From assembly GCA_963702535.1 (NCBI GenBank), contig CAVPDG010000007.1, forward strand, positions 310,001-374,000: a stretch of 64,000 bases of DNA, in the 5' to 3' direction. Positions 36,804 through 45,105 of the stretch are shown here, piece by piece; within the stretch, counting starts at the first letter, position 1; each line of letters starts with the position of its first letter. The stretch comes from CAVPDG01 sp963702535. GTDB lineage: Bacteria > Chloroflexota > Anaerolineae > Anaerolineales > UBA4823. Made by a program: the position numbers and the translations under genes. The notes beneath the pieces are model-generated. The model ran no database searches, was not told where the DNA came from, and saw only the letters and a list, made by a program, of their open reading frames with translations.

Positions 36804-38057
36804 ATGAATACACTAGAATTGTGGCAGCTTGGGGAATTTTTCATGCTGATCGTCCCCTCCCTGCTGGTGGTGGTGGGGATGGTAATTGTGGGATCAAGGA
36901 GAGCGGAAGGGTGGGAGCGGCGCAGGCTGCTGTTCCTGCTGGCGGCAACTGCTGCCGCGCTGGCGCTGTTGAACCTGCTGATTCTGACCAACCCCTACGG
37001 CAGAGAGACCTCCAGCTCATTGAGCGCTCTGGGGATGCTGCCGGTGGCTGTGGCGCTGCTGGCGACCCTGCTTGACCAGGCGGACGAAGTTAAGCGCCTG
37101 TGGTACAAAGACCGGGCGTTCCTGCTGGGGTTGGCGCTGGCGACCCTGGCGCTGCTGGGGGTGCTGTGGTGGCTTGAGAAGCGCACGCTGTATACGGTGT
37201 TGTTACCAACGCTGATGATGGCGCTGGCGTTGCTGCTGGCAAGGCGGGCAGGCTTGCTCTGGCTGACGATGTTGAGTCTGGTCGTTGCGGCAGGTCTGCT
37301 GTGGCTGGGTGGAGGTTGGTTTTGGACCCCTGACATGTTCGCGCCAGCCTGGCAGGTGACGCTGCGCGGCATACTCCTGGGAGCCTGCCTGCTGTTGGCG
37401 ATTTTCCTGCCGGCTGCCTTGCTGTATGCCAGCCTGAAGGGCGATGGCGCAATCGAGCGGAAGAAGCTCGCCTGGAGCCTGGCGCTCTCGGCACTGCTGG
37501 TAGGCTGCGCTGCCTACCAGGTGTTTTGGGACGGGATCTGGTCAGCGGCGCACGCACGGGCGTTCGAGGATCACCTGCCCTTCGCTCACCTGCTGACGAG
37601 CCTGGCGGCGGGGGTGTTGCTGGCGCTCCTGCTGCACGGCAGGCGGCGCTGGGCGGGCGCGGCGTATACCCTGAGCGTGATGGCGCTGAGTGTGATGGCG
37701 CTGAGCGCTGGCTGGAGGGTCTCGGCGTTCGAGGTGACGGCGCAGCGAGCGGAGCGGGTAGACCAGGCGATCAACGCCTATCAGGTAGATCATGGCAGCT
37801 ATCCCGGCAGCCTGGCGGAAATGACGCCGAGCTACCTTCTCCACCTGTCGCCGCCGGTGGTGGTGCGCCAGGGTGGCTGGTGCTATCAGGGTGGGAAGGA
37901 TGGTTACCGGCTGGGTTATGTGAGTGGGGATTTTACCTATTTCGAGGCAGATTTCCGGGAAGAAATCTATAGCCAGCAGGGGGATGGGCAGATTAACCAG
38001 GCCTGGCGCTGCGATGAGATGGTTTCTTGGTTGGAACAAGGGAAGGCTAGCTATTAA
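36804..38057 (+). CDS. Multi-pass membrane protein with periplasmic pilin-like C-terminal domain
   Basis: Intact, 417 residues. About nine to ten membrane helices fill residues 10-305 (FFMLIVPSLLVVVGMVIVGS; LLFLLAATAAALALLNLLIL; LGLALATLALLGVLWWLE; LLTSLAAGVLLALLLHGRRR; AAYTLSVMALSVMALSAGW). The last 110 residues (AERVDQAINAYQVDHGSYPG; SLAEMTPSYLLHLSPPVVVR; GWCYQGGKDGYRLGYVSGDF) recall the post-helix part of type II secretion pseudopilins (AINAYKxDNGxYPxSL...). The protein may be a membrane carrier of a pilin-like ectodomain; no function is known to me. The gene follows arfB. Confidence 0.7.
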   Translation: MNTLELWQLGEFFMLIVPSLLVVVGMVIVGSRRAEGWERRRLLFLLAATAAALALLNLLILTNPYGRETSSSLSALGMLPVAVALLATLLDQADEVKRLWYKDRAFLLGLALATLALLGVLWWLEKRTLYTVLLPTLMMALALLLARRAGLLWLTMLSLVVAAGLLWLGGGWFWTPDMFAPAWQVTLRGILLGACLLLAIFLPAALLYASLKGDGAIERKKLAWSLALSALLVGCAAYQVFWDGIWSAAHARAFEDHLPFAHLLTSLAAGVLLALLLHGRRRWAGAAYTLSVMALSVMALSAGWRVSAFEVTAQRAERVDQAINAYQVDHGSYPGSLAEMTPSYLLHLSPPVVVRQGGWCYQGGKDGYRLGYVSGDFTYFEADFREEIYSQQGDGQINQAWRCDEMVSWLEQGKASY

Positions 38058-38196
38058 GGTCGTCAGGAAGGCGTCAGGAATGCTTAATTTTCAGCGCAAG
38101 GAGGTCGTGCTATAATAAGAGCGGATAGGAAGGAGCGTTTTTCTCACACGCTAAATTTTTCATTCGAATAAACCAGGTTATTACGGAGGCGATGAT

Positions 38197-38290
38197 CTGA
38201 GGGTTTGTATTGGTCGCTTAACTGCCAGCAAGGCAGTGAAGCCCTCAGGGAGCAAGCAGCGAAACCGGCCGAAAGGCTGGTTTTTGCTTT
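38197..38290 (+). ncRNA. Structured 5' leader with terminator-like hairpin
   Basis: Between 38057 and the gene at 38323 the transcript can fold. CTGAGGG (38197-38203) pairs with CCCTCAG (38242-38248), enclosing the hairpin ACTGCC-AGCAA-GGCAGT (38221-38237). Then comes AAACCGGCC-GAAA-GGCTGGTTT (38262-38283, nine pairs with a GNRA loop) followed by TTTTGCTTT. A junction closed by seven pairs followed by an intrinsic-terminator-like stem with U-run, ahead of a small membrane protein, has the layout of a riboswitch or attenuator. I could not match it to a known class by motif. The ligand is unknown. Confidence 0.5.
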
Positions 38291-38322
38291 ATGTTTGCCC
38301 AGACGAGAAGGATGCGATATAC

Positions 38323-38595
38323 ATGACACCGACAAGCCTGCTTCTTTCAGCCAGCATTGCCGATATCAGCGTCACGCTGATGGGTTTGGGGTTCGGATGT
38401 GTTGAGATGAATCCCATCCTGGCGAGCGTGGGGTGGATTCCCCTGCTTTCGGGCAAACTCACCGTGACTTTATTTGTGAGCTATGTGTTGAGCCGGCTGA
38501 GGGGACGCCTGGGCTGGCTGGCATTCGTCCCGGGATTGGTGGTGACGGTAGTCGTTCTGTGGAACACGCTGAACATCACGGCTCAGCTCTGGTGA
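38323..38595 (+). CDS. DUF5658-type small membrane protein
   Basis: A 90-residue protein whose start MTPTSLLLSASIADISVTLM at 38323 is preferred over an upstream ATG because the leader hairpin and AGAAGGAT precede it. Three membrane helices are seen, with the typical DUF5658 end of helix 1 GLGFGCVEMNPILA (conserved Asn-Pro). They continue IPLLSGKLTVTLFVSYVLSR and WLAFVPGLVVTVVVLWNTLN. The function is unknown. Its last 20 bases overlap the end of the convergent FTR1 gene. The structured leader suggests regulation at the RNA level. Confidence 0.65.
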   Translation: MTPTSLLLSASIADISVTLMGLGFGCVEMNPILASVGWIPLLSGKLTVTLFVSYVLSRLRGRLGWLAFVPGLVVTVVVLWNTLNITAQLW

Positions 38596-39402
38596 GCAGC
38601 AGGCGCCGGGTGAGGCGTTCCTTATTCACCAACAGCCATAAAAGAGCGAAATAAGCCGAAAAAGCCAGCACTTCGCTGAGCGAGGGGTTGGCGTTGTAGC
38701 CGAAGAGGGCGGTGAGGAACTGACCGAGAGGCGAGGCTTCGGGAAGCAGGGCATTGACATCCCAAACGGCGCAATGAGCGGGGGGATGAGACCGGCTTCG
38801 TTGAACTCATGCACGCCATGCGCGACGAGCCCGGCAGCGAAGAGCACGAGCAGCACATTGGTGACCAGGAAAAAACGCTTGAGGCTGAGGCGTCGGGTAG
38901 TGGCAAAGAGCGTGTAGCCAAGCATCGCGGCAGCCCCCAGACCGAGCAGGGCGCCGAGTAAGGTAGCGAGCCCCCCGTAGAGAGTGTGGAGGCGGTGAGA
39001 AAGAGGGAAAGCTCCAGCCCCTCGCGGGCGACAGCCAGGAAAGCCACGGCGAAGAGCGCTGCGGCGCCACGGCGGGCAGCGGTAGCGACATCCTGCTCCA
39101 GGCGGTGTTGTAAGGAAGACCCTTGTCGCTGCATCCAGAGGATCATCCAGGTGAGCAAGATAGCCGCGGCGAGCATGGTGACGCCTTCGAAGATCTCTTC
39201 GGCGCGCCCTTCGAAATTCGGCGCCAATGGCCTGCAAGGTAAGAGCTACCAGCAGGCTGAGCAGGACGGCGGCGGCAACGCCGCGCCAGACAGCGGGGCG
39301 CAGGGTGTTGCGTCCCGTTTTTGCCAGGATGCCGAGGGTGACACCGATGACCAGTGCGGCTTCGAGACCTTCCCGCAATGCAAGCAAGAAGCTTGGTAGC
39401 AT
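38576..39402 (-). CDS. FTR1-family iron permease, frameshifted
   Basis: FTR1 proteins carry Fe3+ across the membrane, coupled to an oxidase or EfeO/EfeB. The first REGLE motif is at the very start, LPSFLLALREGLEAALVIGV, and the second in AVAREGLELSLFLTA after a shift near 39210. Further shifts lead to TLYGGLATLLGALLGLGAAA, LKRFFLVTNVLLVLFAAGLV, AHGVHEFNEAGLIPP, and the C-terminus GYNANPSLSEVLAFSAYFAL then LLVNKERLTRRLLL, ending TGA at 38576. The length of about 275 residues is normal. No EfeO or EfeB gene is adjacent. AT-rich half-palindromes upstream (39434-39456) could be an iron-regulator site. Confidence 0.8.
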
Positions 39403-39567
39403 GATATATTCTCCTCGCAGGGATTAGTGTAAGCTAATAATTAATATTAGTATATACTATTTCGATATTGTGTCAAGGATTATGGTGGGGGGCGCAACTT
39501 TCTCGGTGAGAAGGTGTTCAATAGCATTAAAGCATTCCACACGAAAGAAGGGAAGGGAGGAAGCAGG

Positions 39568-40167
39568 ATGGCGGATGAGACGCAAGCCAAGAAGGTGCGT
39601 AGCGTGCTGCCCTGGCAGAAGGGGGCGGCTTGGTGGGTTGTGCTGCTGGAAGGGATTTTTCTGACCGGGCTTGGGCTTTACATGTTCTTTGCCCGCTCGC
39701 CGACCTATATCCTGCTGGGTTGGGTCATCGCCTTGAGCCTGGGTATCAGCGGTGGCTTGCGGGTGTACCTGGCTTACCAGATGAAGGGCGACGAGAAGGC
39801 GCGGCTGTGGACGCTGATCCATGGCGCCATCGGGCTGATCGCGGCGATCCTGGTGGTGTTCATCCTGTTCCTGGGGGTTTACTTGCAGAGCCTGGGATTG
39901 ACCATCCTGGGGCTGGGTTGCCTGGGGTACGGGGCGGTGGGGTTGTATATGCTGCTCAGCAAGAGCAGCTATAACCTGCGGCGGGTGGAGCTGATCGGCA
40001 CGATCTTCTACCTGGTGATCGGGGCGCTGATGCTGCTGCAGGTGCTGGGCGTGGGCACGTTGGTGACGATGATCCACTGGATCAACCTGATCATCCTGGT
40101 TGCCGGCGTGGTGCTCGTTCTCTGGGCATTCATCCTGCGCAATGACAATGCAAAGAAGAAAGCTTAA
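39568..40167 (+). CDS. HdeD/DUF308-family membrane protein
   Basis: Intact, 199 residues from MADETQAKKVRSVLPWQKGA. The start at 39568 is preferred because it has GGGAGGAAGC upstream; an earlier ATG gives an odd N-terminus. There are six membrane helices (AAWWVVLLEGIFLTGLGLYM; YILLGWVIALSLGISGGLRV; IHGAIGLIAAILVVFILFLG; LTILGLGCLGYGAVGLYMLL; ELIGTIFYLVIGALMLLQVL; WINLIILVAGVVLVLWAFIL) as in HdeD/DUF308 proteins. They are small stress-linked membrane proteins of unknown mechanism. The next gene starts 26 bases on with a good ribosome binding site (AAAGAGGAG), so the two form an operon. Confidence 0.75.
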   Translation: MADETQAKKVRSVLPWQKGAAWWVVLLEGIFLTGLGLYMFFARSPTYILLGWVIALSLGISGGLRVYLAYQMKGDEKARLWTLIHGAIGLIAAILVVFILFLGVYLQSLGLTILGLGCLGYGAVGLYMLLSKSSYNLRRVELIGTIFYLVIGALMLLQVLGVGTLVTMIHWINLIILVAGVVLVLWAFILRNDNAKKKA

Positions 40168-40192
40168 TCTTAGCTAAAGAGGAGAAACCGAT

Positions 40193-40775
40193 ATGGATAA
40201 TGTGGTGTGGGGTATTGTCGTCCTGGCGTGCGGAATCTTCATCTCCGCCTATGGAAATGTGCTGTTCCGTTTCGTGCTGATGTTTGCCGGGTTCGCCATC
40301 GGCTTCTCGTTGGTGATGTGGCTGGGCGGCTTCCTGGGAGATGCGCTGCAGATCGTTGCGGCGATCGTGGTGGGCGGCATCCTGGCGGCGGTGCTGTACT
40401 CGCTGGTCAAATTTGCGCTGCACATCGCCGGTGGTTTGCTGGGATTGGTGCTGATGCTGGTGATCCTGGGGCTGTTCAAGCTGGGCGGAATGGACCTGGG
40501 TCTCTTCGGCTGGATCCTGGCGCTGGTTGCGGCGGGAGTCGGCGGCTTCTTTGGGAACCGGCTGGGCGATATCGTCATCGTGGCGGCGACCGCCCTGGCA
40601 GGCGCCTATTTCGTGGTGCTGGGGCTGGCGGCGCTGTTCCGCACTGCGGATACTGCAGAATCCGATCTCTCTGCTGGGGACGGCTTTCCCGCTGGTGCTG
40701 TACATCTCGATCGCGTTGATCAGCGGGCTGGCGCAGTACCAGGCGTATGCGGTGCGGCGGCGCTTCTTGCGCTGA
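40193..40775 (+). CDS. DUF4203/TMEM198-like membrane protein, frameshifted at C-terminus
   Basis: MDNVVWGIVVLACGIFISAY starts at 40193. Hydrophobic helices follow (VLFRFVLMFAGFAIGFSLVM; DALQIVAAIVVGGILAAVLY; LVLMLVILGLFKLGGMDLGL; WILALVAAGVGGFFGNRLGD; ATALAGAYFVVLGLAALFRT), with the small-residue pattern typical of DUF4203 (TMEM198/TM7SF3). A one-base shift near 40660 makes the final part read in the other frame: LQNPISLLGTAFPLVLYISI, ALISGLAQYQAYAVRRRF. The gene ends at 40775, just before a terminator hairpin. Together with the HdeD-like gene it forms a small operon of membrane proteins, roles unknown. Confidence 0.7.
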
Positions 40776-40798
40776 TCTGAAAATCCAAGCGGGGGTAT

Positions 40799-40834
40799 AC
40801 TATCCTTGCTGTTTGAACGAGCAAGGATAGTTTT
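40799..40834 (+). terminator. Intrinsic terminator
   Basis: ACTATCCTTGCT (40799-40810) pairs with AGCAAGGATAGT (40820-40831) around a nine-base loop, followed by TTTTCGATTTTC on the plus strand. It ends the HdeD/DUF4203 operon and separates it from the exported protein gene at 40880. Confidence 0.85.
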
Positions 40835-40879
40835 CGATTTTCAGAAAAGCACATCCAATTCTGGCAAGGAGAAAGGACT

Positions 40880-41738
40880 ATGAAAACAACAAATAAGGCT
40901 TTATCGATCGGGGTCGCGGTCGTTTTGATCGCCTCTGTATTGTTTCTGGCGCTGAACGCCGCCTCGCCGGCATTCTCGGCGACGCTGACATGGCTTGTGG
41001 TCGCTGGTGGGGACGCCAACCCCGCCGCCGGGGGACCCGATCCCGCTGAAGACGATCGACGGGCTGACCTCGCTGAATGCTACGGTCAATATCCAGGTCA
41101 ACGGGCTGATCAACGGCAAGCGCGCCCAGGGCGAGCTGAAGGCGGATCTGACGACCAACGATAAGAATCAAAGCAAGATTAGCGTGACGGGTCCGCTGCT
41201 GGGGGATATCGTCGCCCAGGTGGGCGGGTCGCTGGTGAGCCTGTTCACGCCCAAGGCGGTGGATATCTACAAGGTGCCGGAAGGCACGTTCATCGTGCTC
41301 AACGGCTTCTTCCCGGTGTGCGTCAAGCCGCAGGCAGCGAACGCCTCAGCGGCGCTGGACGAGATGAGCCCGAAGAGCCTGCTGAAGATGCTGACCAGCA
41401 GCGACGTGGCGCGCGGCAAGTACGTGGGCGACGAGACGCTGAACGGTAAAGCCGTGAAGCATTACGTGATCAACGGCGATGCCTTCCTGGCGGCGGCGAA
41501 GAAGAGCAAAGACCCAAAGACAAAGGCATTTGCCGAGGCGTTGTGGGCAGCGGAAGACGCCGACCTGTACGTGGACGCGAAAGGCGGGTACCCGGTGGCG
41601 TTCAGCGGCTGCTACAGCGGCACGTACGAGCCGTTGAAATTCGAAGGGGATTTTTGCGTCGATATCGAGCTGACGGGGATCAACCAGAACACGCCGGTAA
41701 AGCTGCCGGCGGCGTGCGACAAACCCATCTCACAGTGA
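40880..41738 (+). CDS. Exported LppX/LolA-like protein, frameshifted
   Basis: MKTTNKALSIGVAVVLIASV then LFLALNAASPAFSA is a signal segment. A shift near 41000 leads to VGTPTPPPGDPIPLKTIDGL, then SLNATVNIQVNGLINGKRAQ, GELKADLTTNDKNQSKISVT, VPEGTFIVLNGFFPVCVKPQ, LKMLTSSDVARGKYVGDETL and GKAVKHYVINGDAFLAAAKK. The alternating beta strands around a hydrophobic cavity, and the DxxLxGxAVKHYxIxG strand, resemble LppX/LprG- and LolA-like lipid-binding proteins, but the match is structural guesswork. Four cysteines near the end suggest disulfides. A terminator lies upstream, so it has its own promoter. Confidence 0.6.
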
Positions 41739-41824
41739 GGACTGCCGGTTAATCCAAAAGCAGGCGTTTGCAGTAATCTAAGTAGCACGAGATTCGAATC
41801 TCATCCGGATAGGGGAGGTGGATC

Positions 41825-42818
41825 GTGGAGCGGGAAGGTTACCGGCGGCTACTGCAAACACGCGGGCTCAGCGATGAGCAGATCGAGCAGTCCATTGAGA
41901 TCGTTGAACGATTTGAGGTGATCCTGGGCAACCGCCAGCCACCGGCGACGCTGGAAACGGCGAGCGCCCAGGATACCCTGGATTATGTAGACCAGCTTAA
42001 CGCTGAGGGGAAGAACTCTTTCTTCGAGCTGGCAGCCGTGGCGCGCTACGGCTATATGTGCAAGAATTATGACGTGTATCTCCCCATCCTGGAGCTGCTG
42101 GATGGCAGCGAGGCGCTGGCGGGGATGCACAGGCGTGCCGGCGAGGTTTTGGGGGAGGAGAAACGCCGGGCGATTTTTGCGGGGATCGATCTGCCGCCGC
42201 TGGGAATGCCCAACACGGAGAAAGCGCGCCTGACGCGCACGGTCATGCAGCGGCTGGAAGACTGCATGGATGAAAACGAGAGCAATGCGCTTTTTGCGAG
42301 ATTCCTTCCGCGATCTGCAGGATGCAACCTATCTCGGGGATAAGCAGCAATATGCCGAGATAGGGAATTTTGATATCTACCTGGAAACCAAGCGCCGGGA
42401 GTTCATCGCACAGCTGGAGCAGATCCGGGATGAGGGCGGGTTGTACTTCAGCCAGGAGATCACGGACGAGGTGGTCGAGTTCGTGCGCAACGACCCCGAG
42501 ATCTCACAAGGCGTACGGGTGGGGAAAATCCTGTACGTGACCAAGATCCCCTATATGGCGAAGGAATACCTGAAGGAAACGGATCCGCAACGGAAGCGCT
42601 ATTTTGCCTGCCATTGCCCGTGGGCGCGCGAGTCGCTGATGCAGGCGGAGGGACCCGTCGCAGCCCAATTCTGCCGGTGCAGCGCCGGTTTCCACAAGAA
42701 ACCGTGGGAGGTTATCTTCGATCAGAAGCTGGAGGCGGAGGTGCTGGAGAGCGTGCTGCAGGGAGACATGCGCTGCAGGTTTGCGATTCACCTGCCGGTG
42801 AGCGTGGCAGCAAGTTAA
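41825..42818 (+). CDS. DUF6144-like Cys-rich protein, frameshifted
   Basis: MEREGYRRLLQTRGLSDEQI starts at 41825 after GGGGAGGTGG. The N-terminal half is helical (EQSIEIVERFEVILGNRQPP; NSFFELAAVARYGYMCKNYD). A one-base shift near 42290 joins it to YAEIGNFDIYLETKRREFIA. The C-terminal part has a metal-binding pattern, RYFACHCPWARESL then QFCRCSAGFHKKPWEVIFDQ, and a final RCRFAIHLPVSV, that I associate with DUF6144. CHCP and FCRC bring four cysteines together, suggesting a zinc or iron-sulfur site. The joined length is about 330 residues. It ends close to a strong terminator. Confidence 0.6.
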
Positions 42819-42847
42819 GGTTGCAGTAAACCCATCGAGACCGTAAA

Positions 42848-42891
42848 AAAGCGACCCCGGACGGTGTATCAACCGTCCGGGGTCGCTTTTC
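42848..42891. terminator. Bidirectional terminator
   Basis: A perfect stem of 19 pairs: AAAAGCGACCCCGGACGGT (42848-42866), loop GTATCA, and the mirror arm 42873-42891 ending in TTTT. It lies between the convergent DUF6144-like gene (ends 42818) and the AAA ATPase gene (ends 42923) and works for both strands. Confidence 0.9.
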
Positions 42892-42922
42892 CGAGGATAA
42901 TGATCACGGAAAATGAGGCAGG

Positions 42923-44222
42923 TTACATGACAAAATAGCTGCGGCAAGCCTCGTCGATCAGCTCGGGGGTGAGCTGTGGCGGAATGCCGAGGTATTCGCT
43001 CAAGCCCAGGATGGCTTTGAGCAAATCGCGGGGGTGGACGGCTTGCAAAGGGCGCCCGGTCTGGCGGTACCAGGTCTGCAGCAGGTAAAGGAAGCCATCT
43101 TTATTGAAGGGGATGTTGAGCGCCTTGCACTGGCTGACGAAGATCTGGAAGAAGAGCTTCTCGTCCGGCGCAGCCACCTCCACCTTGATCTGGATGCGGC
43201 GCAGGAAGGCGTCGTCGACAAGCTGGGCGGGGTCCAGGTTGGTGCTGAAGACGATGAGCAGCTTGAAGGGGGTGACGATGGTCTGCCCGGTATTGAGGCG
43301 CAGGAAATCGACTTTGCTTTCGAGGGGGACGATCCAGCGGTTGAGCAGGTCGCCGGGGCGGATCTGCTGGCGACCGAAATCGTCGATGAGGAACATGCCG
43401 CCGTTGGCTTTCAACTGCAAGGGGGCTTCGAAGATGCGGGCGACCGGATCGAAGCGCAGCTCGAGGTCATCCATCTTGAGCTCGCCGCCCGCCATGACGG
43501 AAGGGCGCTGGAAGTAGCCCCAGCGCTGGTCGAACTCGGCCCAGCTCGGTGCTGCGCCCGCTGTTGACGGCGGCGTGCTTGTGGATCAGGCGGTCATGGA
43601 TCTGGATGATGTTGCCGCCGGCGGTGAGGGCGTAGGGCACCCAGATCGGCTCGGTGCCGGCGATCAGCCCGGCGATCGCCTGGGCGATGGTGGTCTTGCC
43701 GTTGCCGGGGGGACCGTAGAGGAAGAGCGAGGTGCCGGAATTGATGGCGGGTCCGACCCGGCGGTGGAAATTGGCGGGCAGGACGAGGTGCTTGAGCGAG
43801 TTGATGACCTCGGTGTCGGCGACTTTGCGGCGCACCTGGGTCTGCAGCTCGATGCCGCGGGCGTAATAGTGGATGGGCACGGGTAGGGGACCGACGTACT
43901 GGGAGCGCTCGAAGGCGTCGCGGGCGCGCTTTTTGCCTTCATCGGTGAGGGCGTAGACGTAGCCCATGCGCCCGATATCGCTGCTGGCTTTGGAGACCTC
44001 CACCAGGTGCTCCTTCTGCATCCAGAGCATGGTCTCGTCGATGATGCGCATGGATACTTTGAGGACCTCGATGAAGCGGGTGACCGAGACGTTGCCCTCG
44101 TTGAACAGCAGGCGGTAAATCAGGTCGAAGAGGATGCCCTGGGGGATGTTGAGCTCGTCGGCTTTTTGCGGCTCGTAGAGCAGCTGCTTGAGGCTCATCT
44201 GGTCGACGGAGATGGTATCCAT
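42923..44222 (-). CDS. AAA ATPase with N-terminal helical domain, one frameshift
   Basis: MDTISVDQMSLKQLLYEPQK starts at 44222. Residues 20-160 form a helical winged region (GILFDLIYRLLFNEGNVSVT; RFIEVLKVSMRIIDETMLWM; YVYALTDEGKKRARDAFERS) that looks like a built-in HTH. The AAA core follows: Walker A TSLFLYGPPGNGKTTIAQAI near residue 180, Walker B NGGMFLIDDFGRQQIRPGDL after a shift near 43520, sensor-1 LLIVFSTNLDPAQLVDDAFL and the arginine-finger region RRIQIKVEVAAPDEKLF. The length of about 430 residues matches proteins seen in Chloroflexi and planctomycetes near pilus or stress genes. The function is unknown. It is divergent from the TetR operon. Confidence 0.8.
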
Positions 44223-44335
44223 GAGCATGATTGTAGCACTGCAACAGTAATTGTGAAGCTTACAAGAGGCGCAATTCACTTTCCAATCTTGTTAGGTGAG
44301 TGGAACCCAGGTCGGGTGAAATGCAAAGTTGCCTC

Positions 44336-44364
44336 TTGACAAATGCGAATATACACTGTATATT
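44336..44364 (+). promoter_or_regulatory. Consensus sigma-70 type promoter of the TetR operon
   Basis: TTGACA (44336-44341), 17 bases, TATATT (44359-44364), with AGGAGGA (44394-44400) just before the ATG at 44404. The -10 box lies inside the operator palindrome, so a bound repressor would block it. Confidence 0.9.
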
Positions 44365-44389
44365 TACAGCGTAAATATACAGTGTATAT
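44349..44389. promoter_or_regulatory. Operator: perfect 19-bp inverted repeat
   Basis: The left arm ATATACACTGTATATTTAC (44349-44367) and right arm (44371-44389) are exact mirror images around the centre AGC. Each arm itself contains the inverted ACTGTATA/TACAGTGT half-sites expected for a TetR homodimer or pair of dimers. It overlaps the -10 box and transcription start of the gene encoding the TetR regulator at 44404, implying autorepression of the whole three-gene unit. Confidence 0.9.
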
Positions 44390-44403
44390 ATACAGGAGGA
44401 AAC

Positions 44404-45096
44404 ATGACCGCCCGACCACGCCGAAATCTACAAACCGCCAACCTGCAGGAAACCATCAAGGAGACCGCCTGGGTACAGATCGCCGAATACGGCGCGGCTG
44501 CCCTCAGCTTGCGCGCCATCGCCCGCCAGTTGCATATCACGGCGCCGGCGATTTACAACTACTACCCGGACCGCGACGCGTTGGTGACGGCACTCATCCT
44601 GGATGCTTTTGCCTCTTTTGGTGATGCCCAGCTCGCAGCCCGCGACAGCGTCCCGGCGGATGATTTACCGGGTCGCATGCTGGCGACCGGTATGGCATAC
44701 CGGGGCTGGGCATTGACCCATCCGCAGCGCTACCAGCTGATCTTTGGCACGCCCATACCAGGTTACATAGCCCCGATGGAAAAGGTCATGCCGGTGGCAG
44801 CGCGCTCCCTAAGCGCCCTGGTCAGTGTCGTGGAGGGGCTGCGGGTCAGCGGAAGGCTCAAGGCAGAGAATTTCCCCGAGGTCAAAGCGGAGTTCAAGGC
44901 CGATTTCGAGATATGGAAGAAGTTTGGCGGCGACTATGATCTCCTCAGCCTTTCCGTGGCTATGCTCATTTGGGCGCGGGTGCATGGCATCGTCTCGCTG
45001 GAACTCTCCCAAAACCTGCCGCCCTTTGGAGCGGACGGCAATGGATTGTACCGGTATGAGCTGCTGGCAATCGAGGAACAATTTATCAATGTGTAG
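44404..45096 (+). CDS. TetR-family repressor of the flavodoxin operon
   Basis: Intact, 230 residues. The HTH is TIKETAWVQIAEYGAAALSL, RAIARQLHITAPAIYNYYPD and RDALVTALILDAF, matching the TetR/WHG-type regulators. The C-terminal domain has the MAYRGWALTHPQRYQLIFGT segment that is characteristic of the TetR_C_13/WHG group. ATG at 44404 is right after AGGAGGA. The operator directly upstream is a long perfect palindrome, so it most likely represses itself and the two genes that follow (gap of nine bases, then 51 bases). Ligands are unknown, but the downstream flavin reductases suggest a redox-active or quinone-like compound. Confidence 0.9.
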   Translation: MTARPRRNLQTANLQETIKETAWVQIAEYGAAALSLRAIARQLHITAPAIYNYYPDRDALVTALILDAFASFGDAQLAARDSVPADDLPGRMLATGMAYRGWALTHPQRYQLIFGTPIPGYIAPMEKVMPVAARSLSALVSVVEGLRVSGRLKAENFPEVKAEFKADFEIWKKFGGDYDLLSLSVAMLIWARVHGIVSLELSQNLPPFGADGNGLYRYELLAIEEQFINV

Positions 45097-45105
45097 GAGA
45101 AAAGC

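Noticed and set aside
41750..41815. tRNA-like TTCGAAT T-loop with a partial arm (GAGATTCGAATCTC)
   Set aside because: The T-loop stem is only a simple palindrome and no matching acceptor, D-arm or anticodon stem of the right length precedes it.
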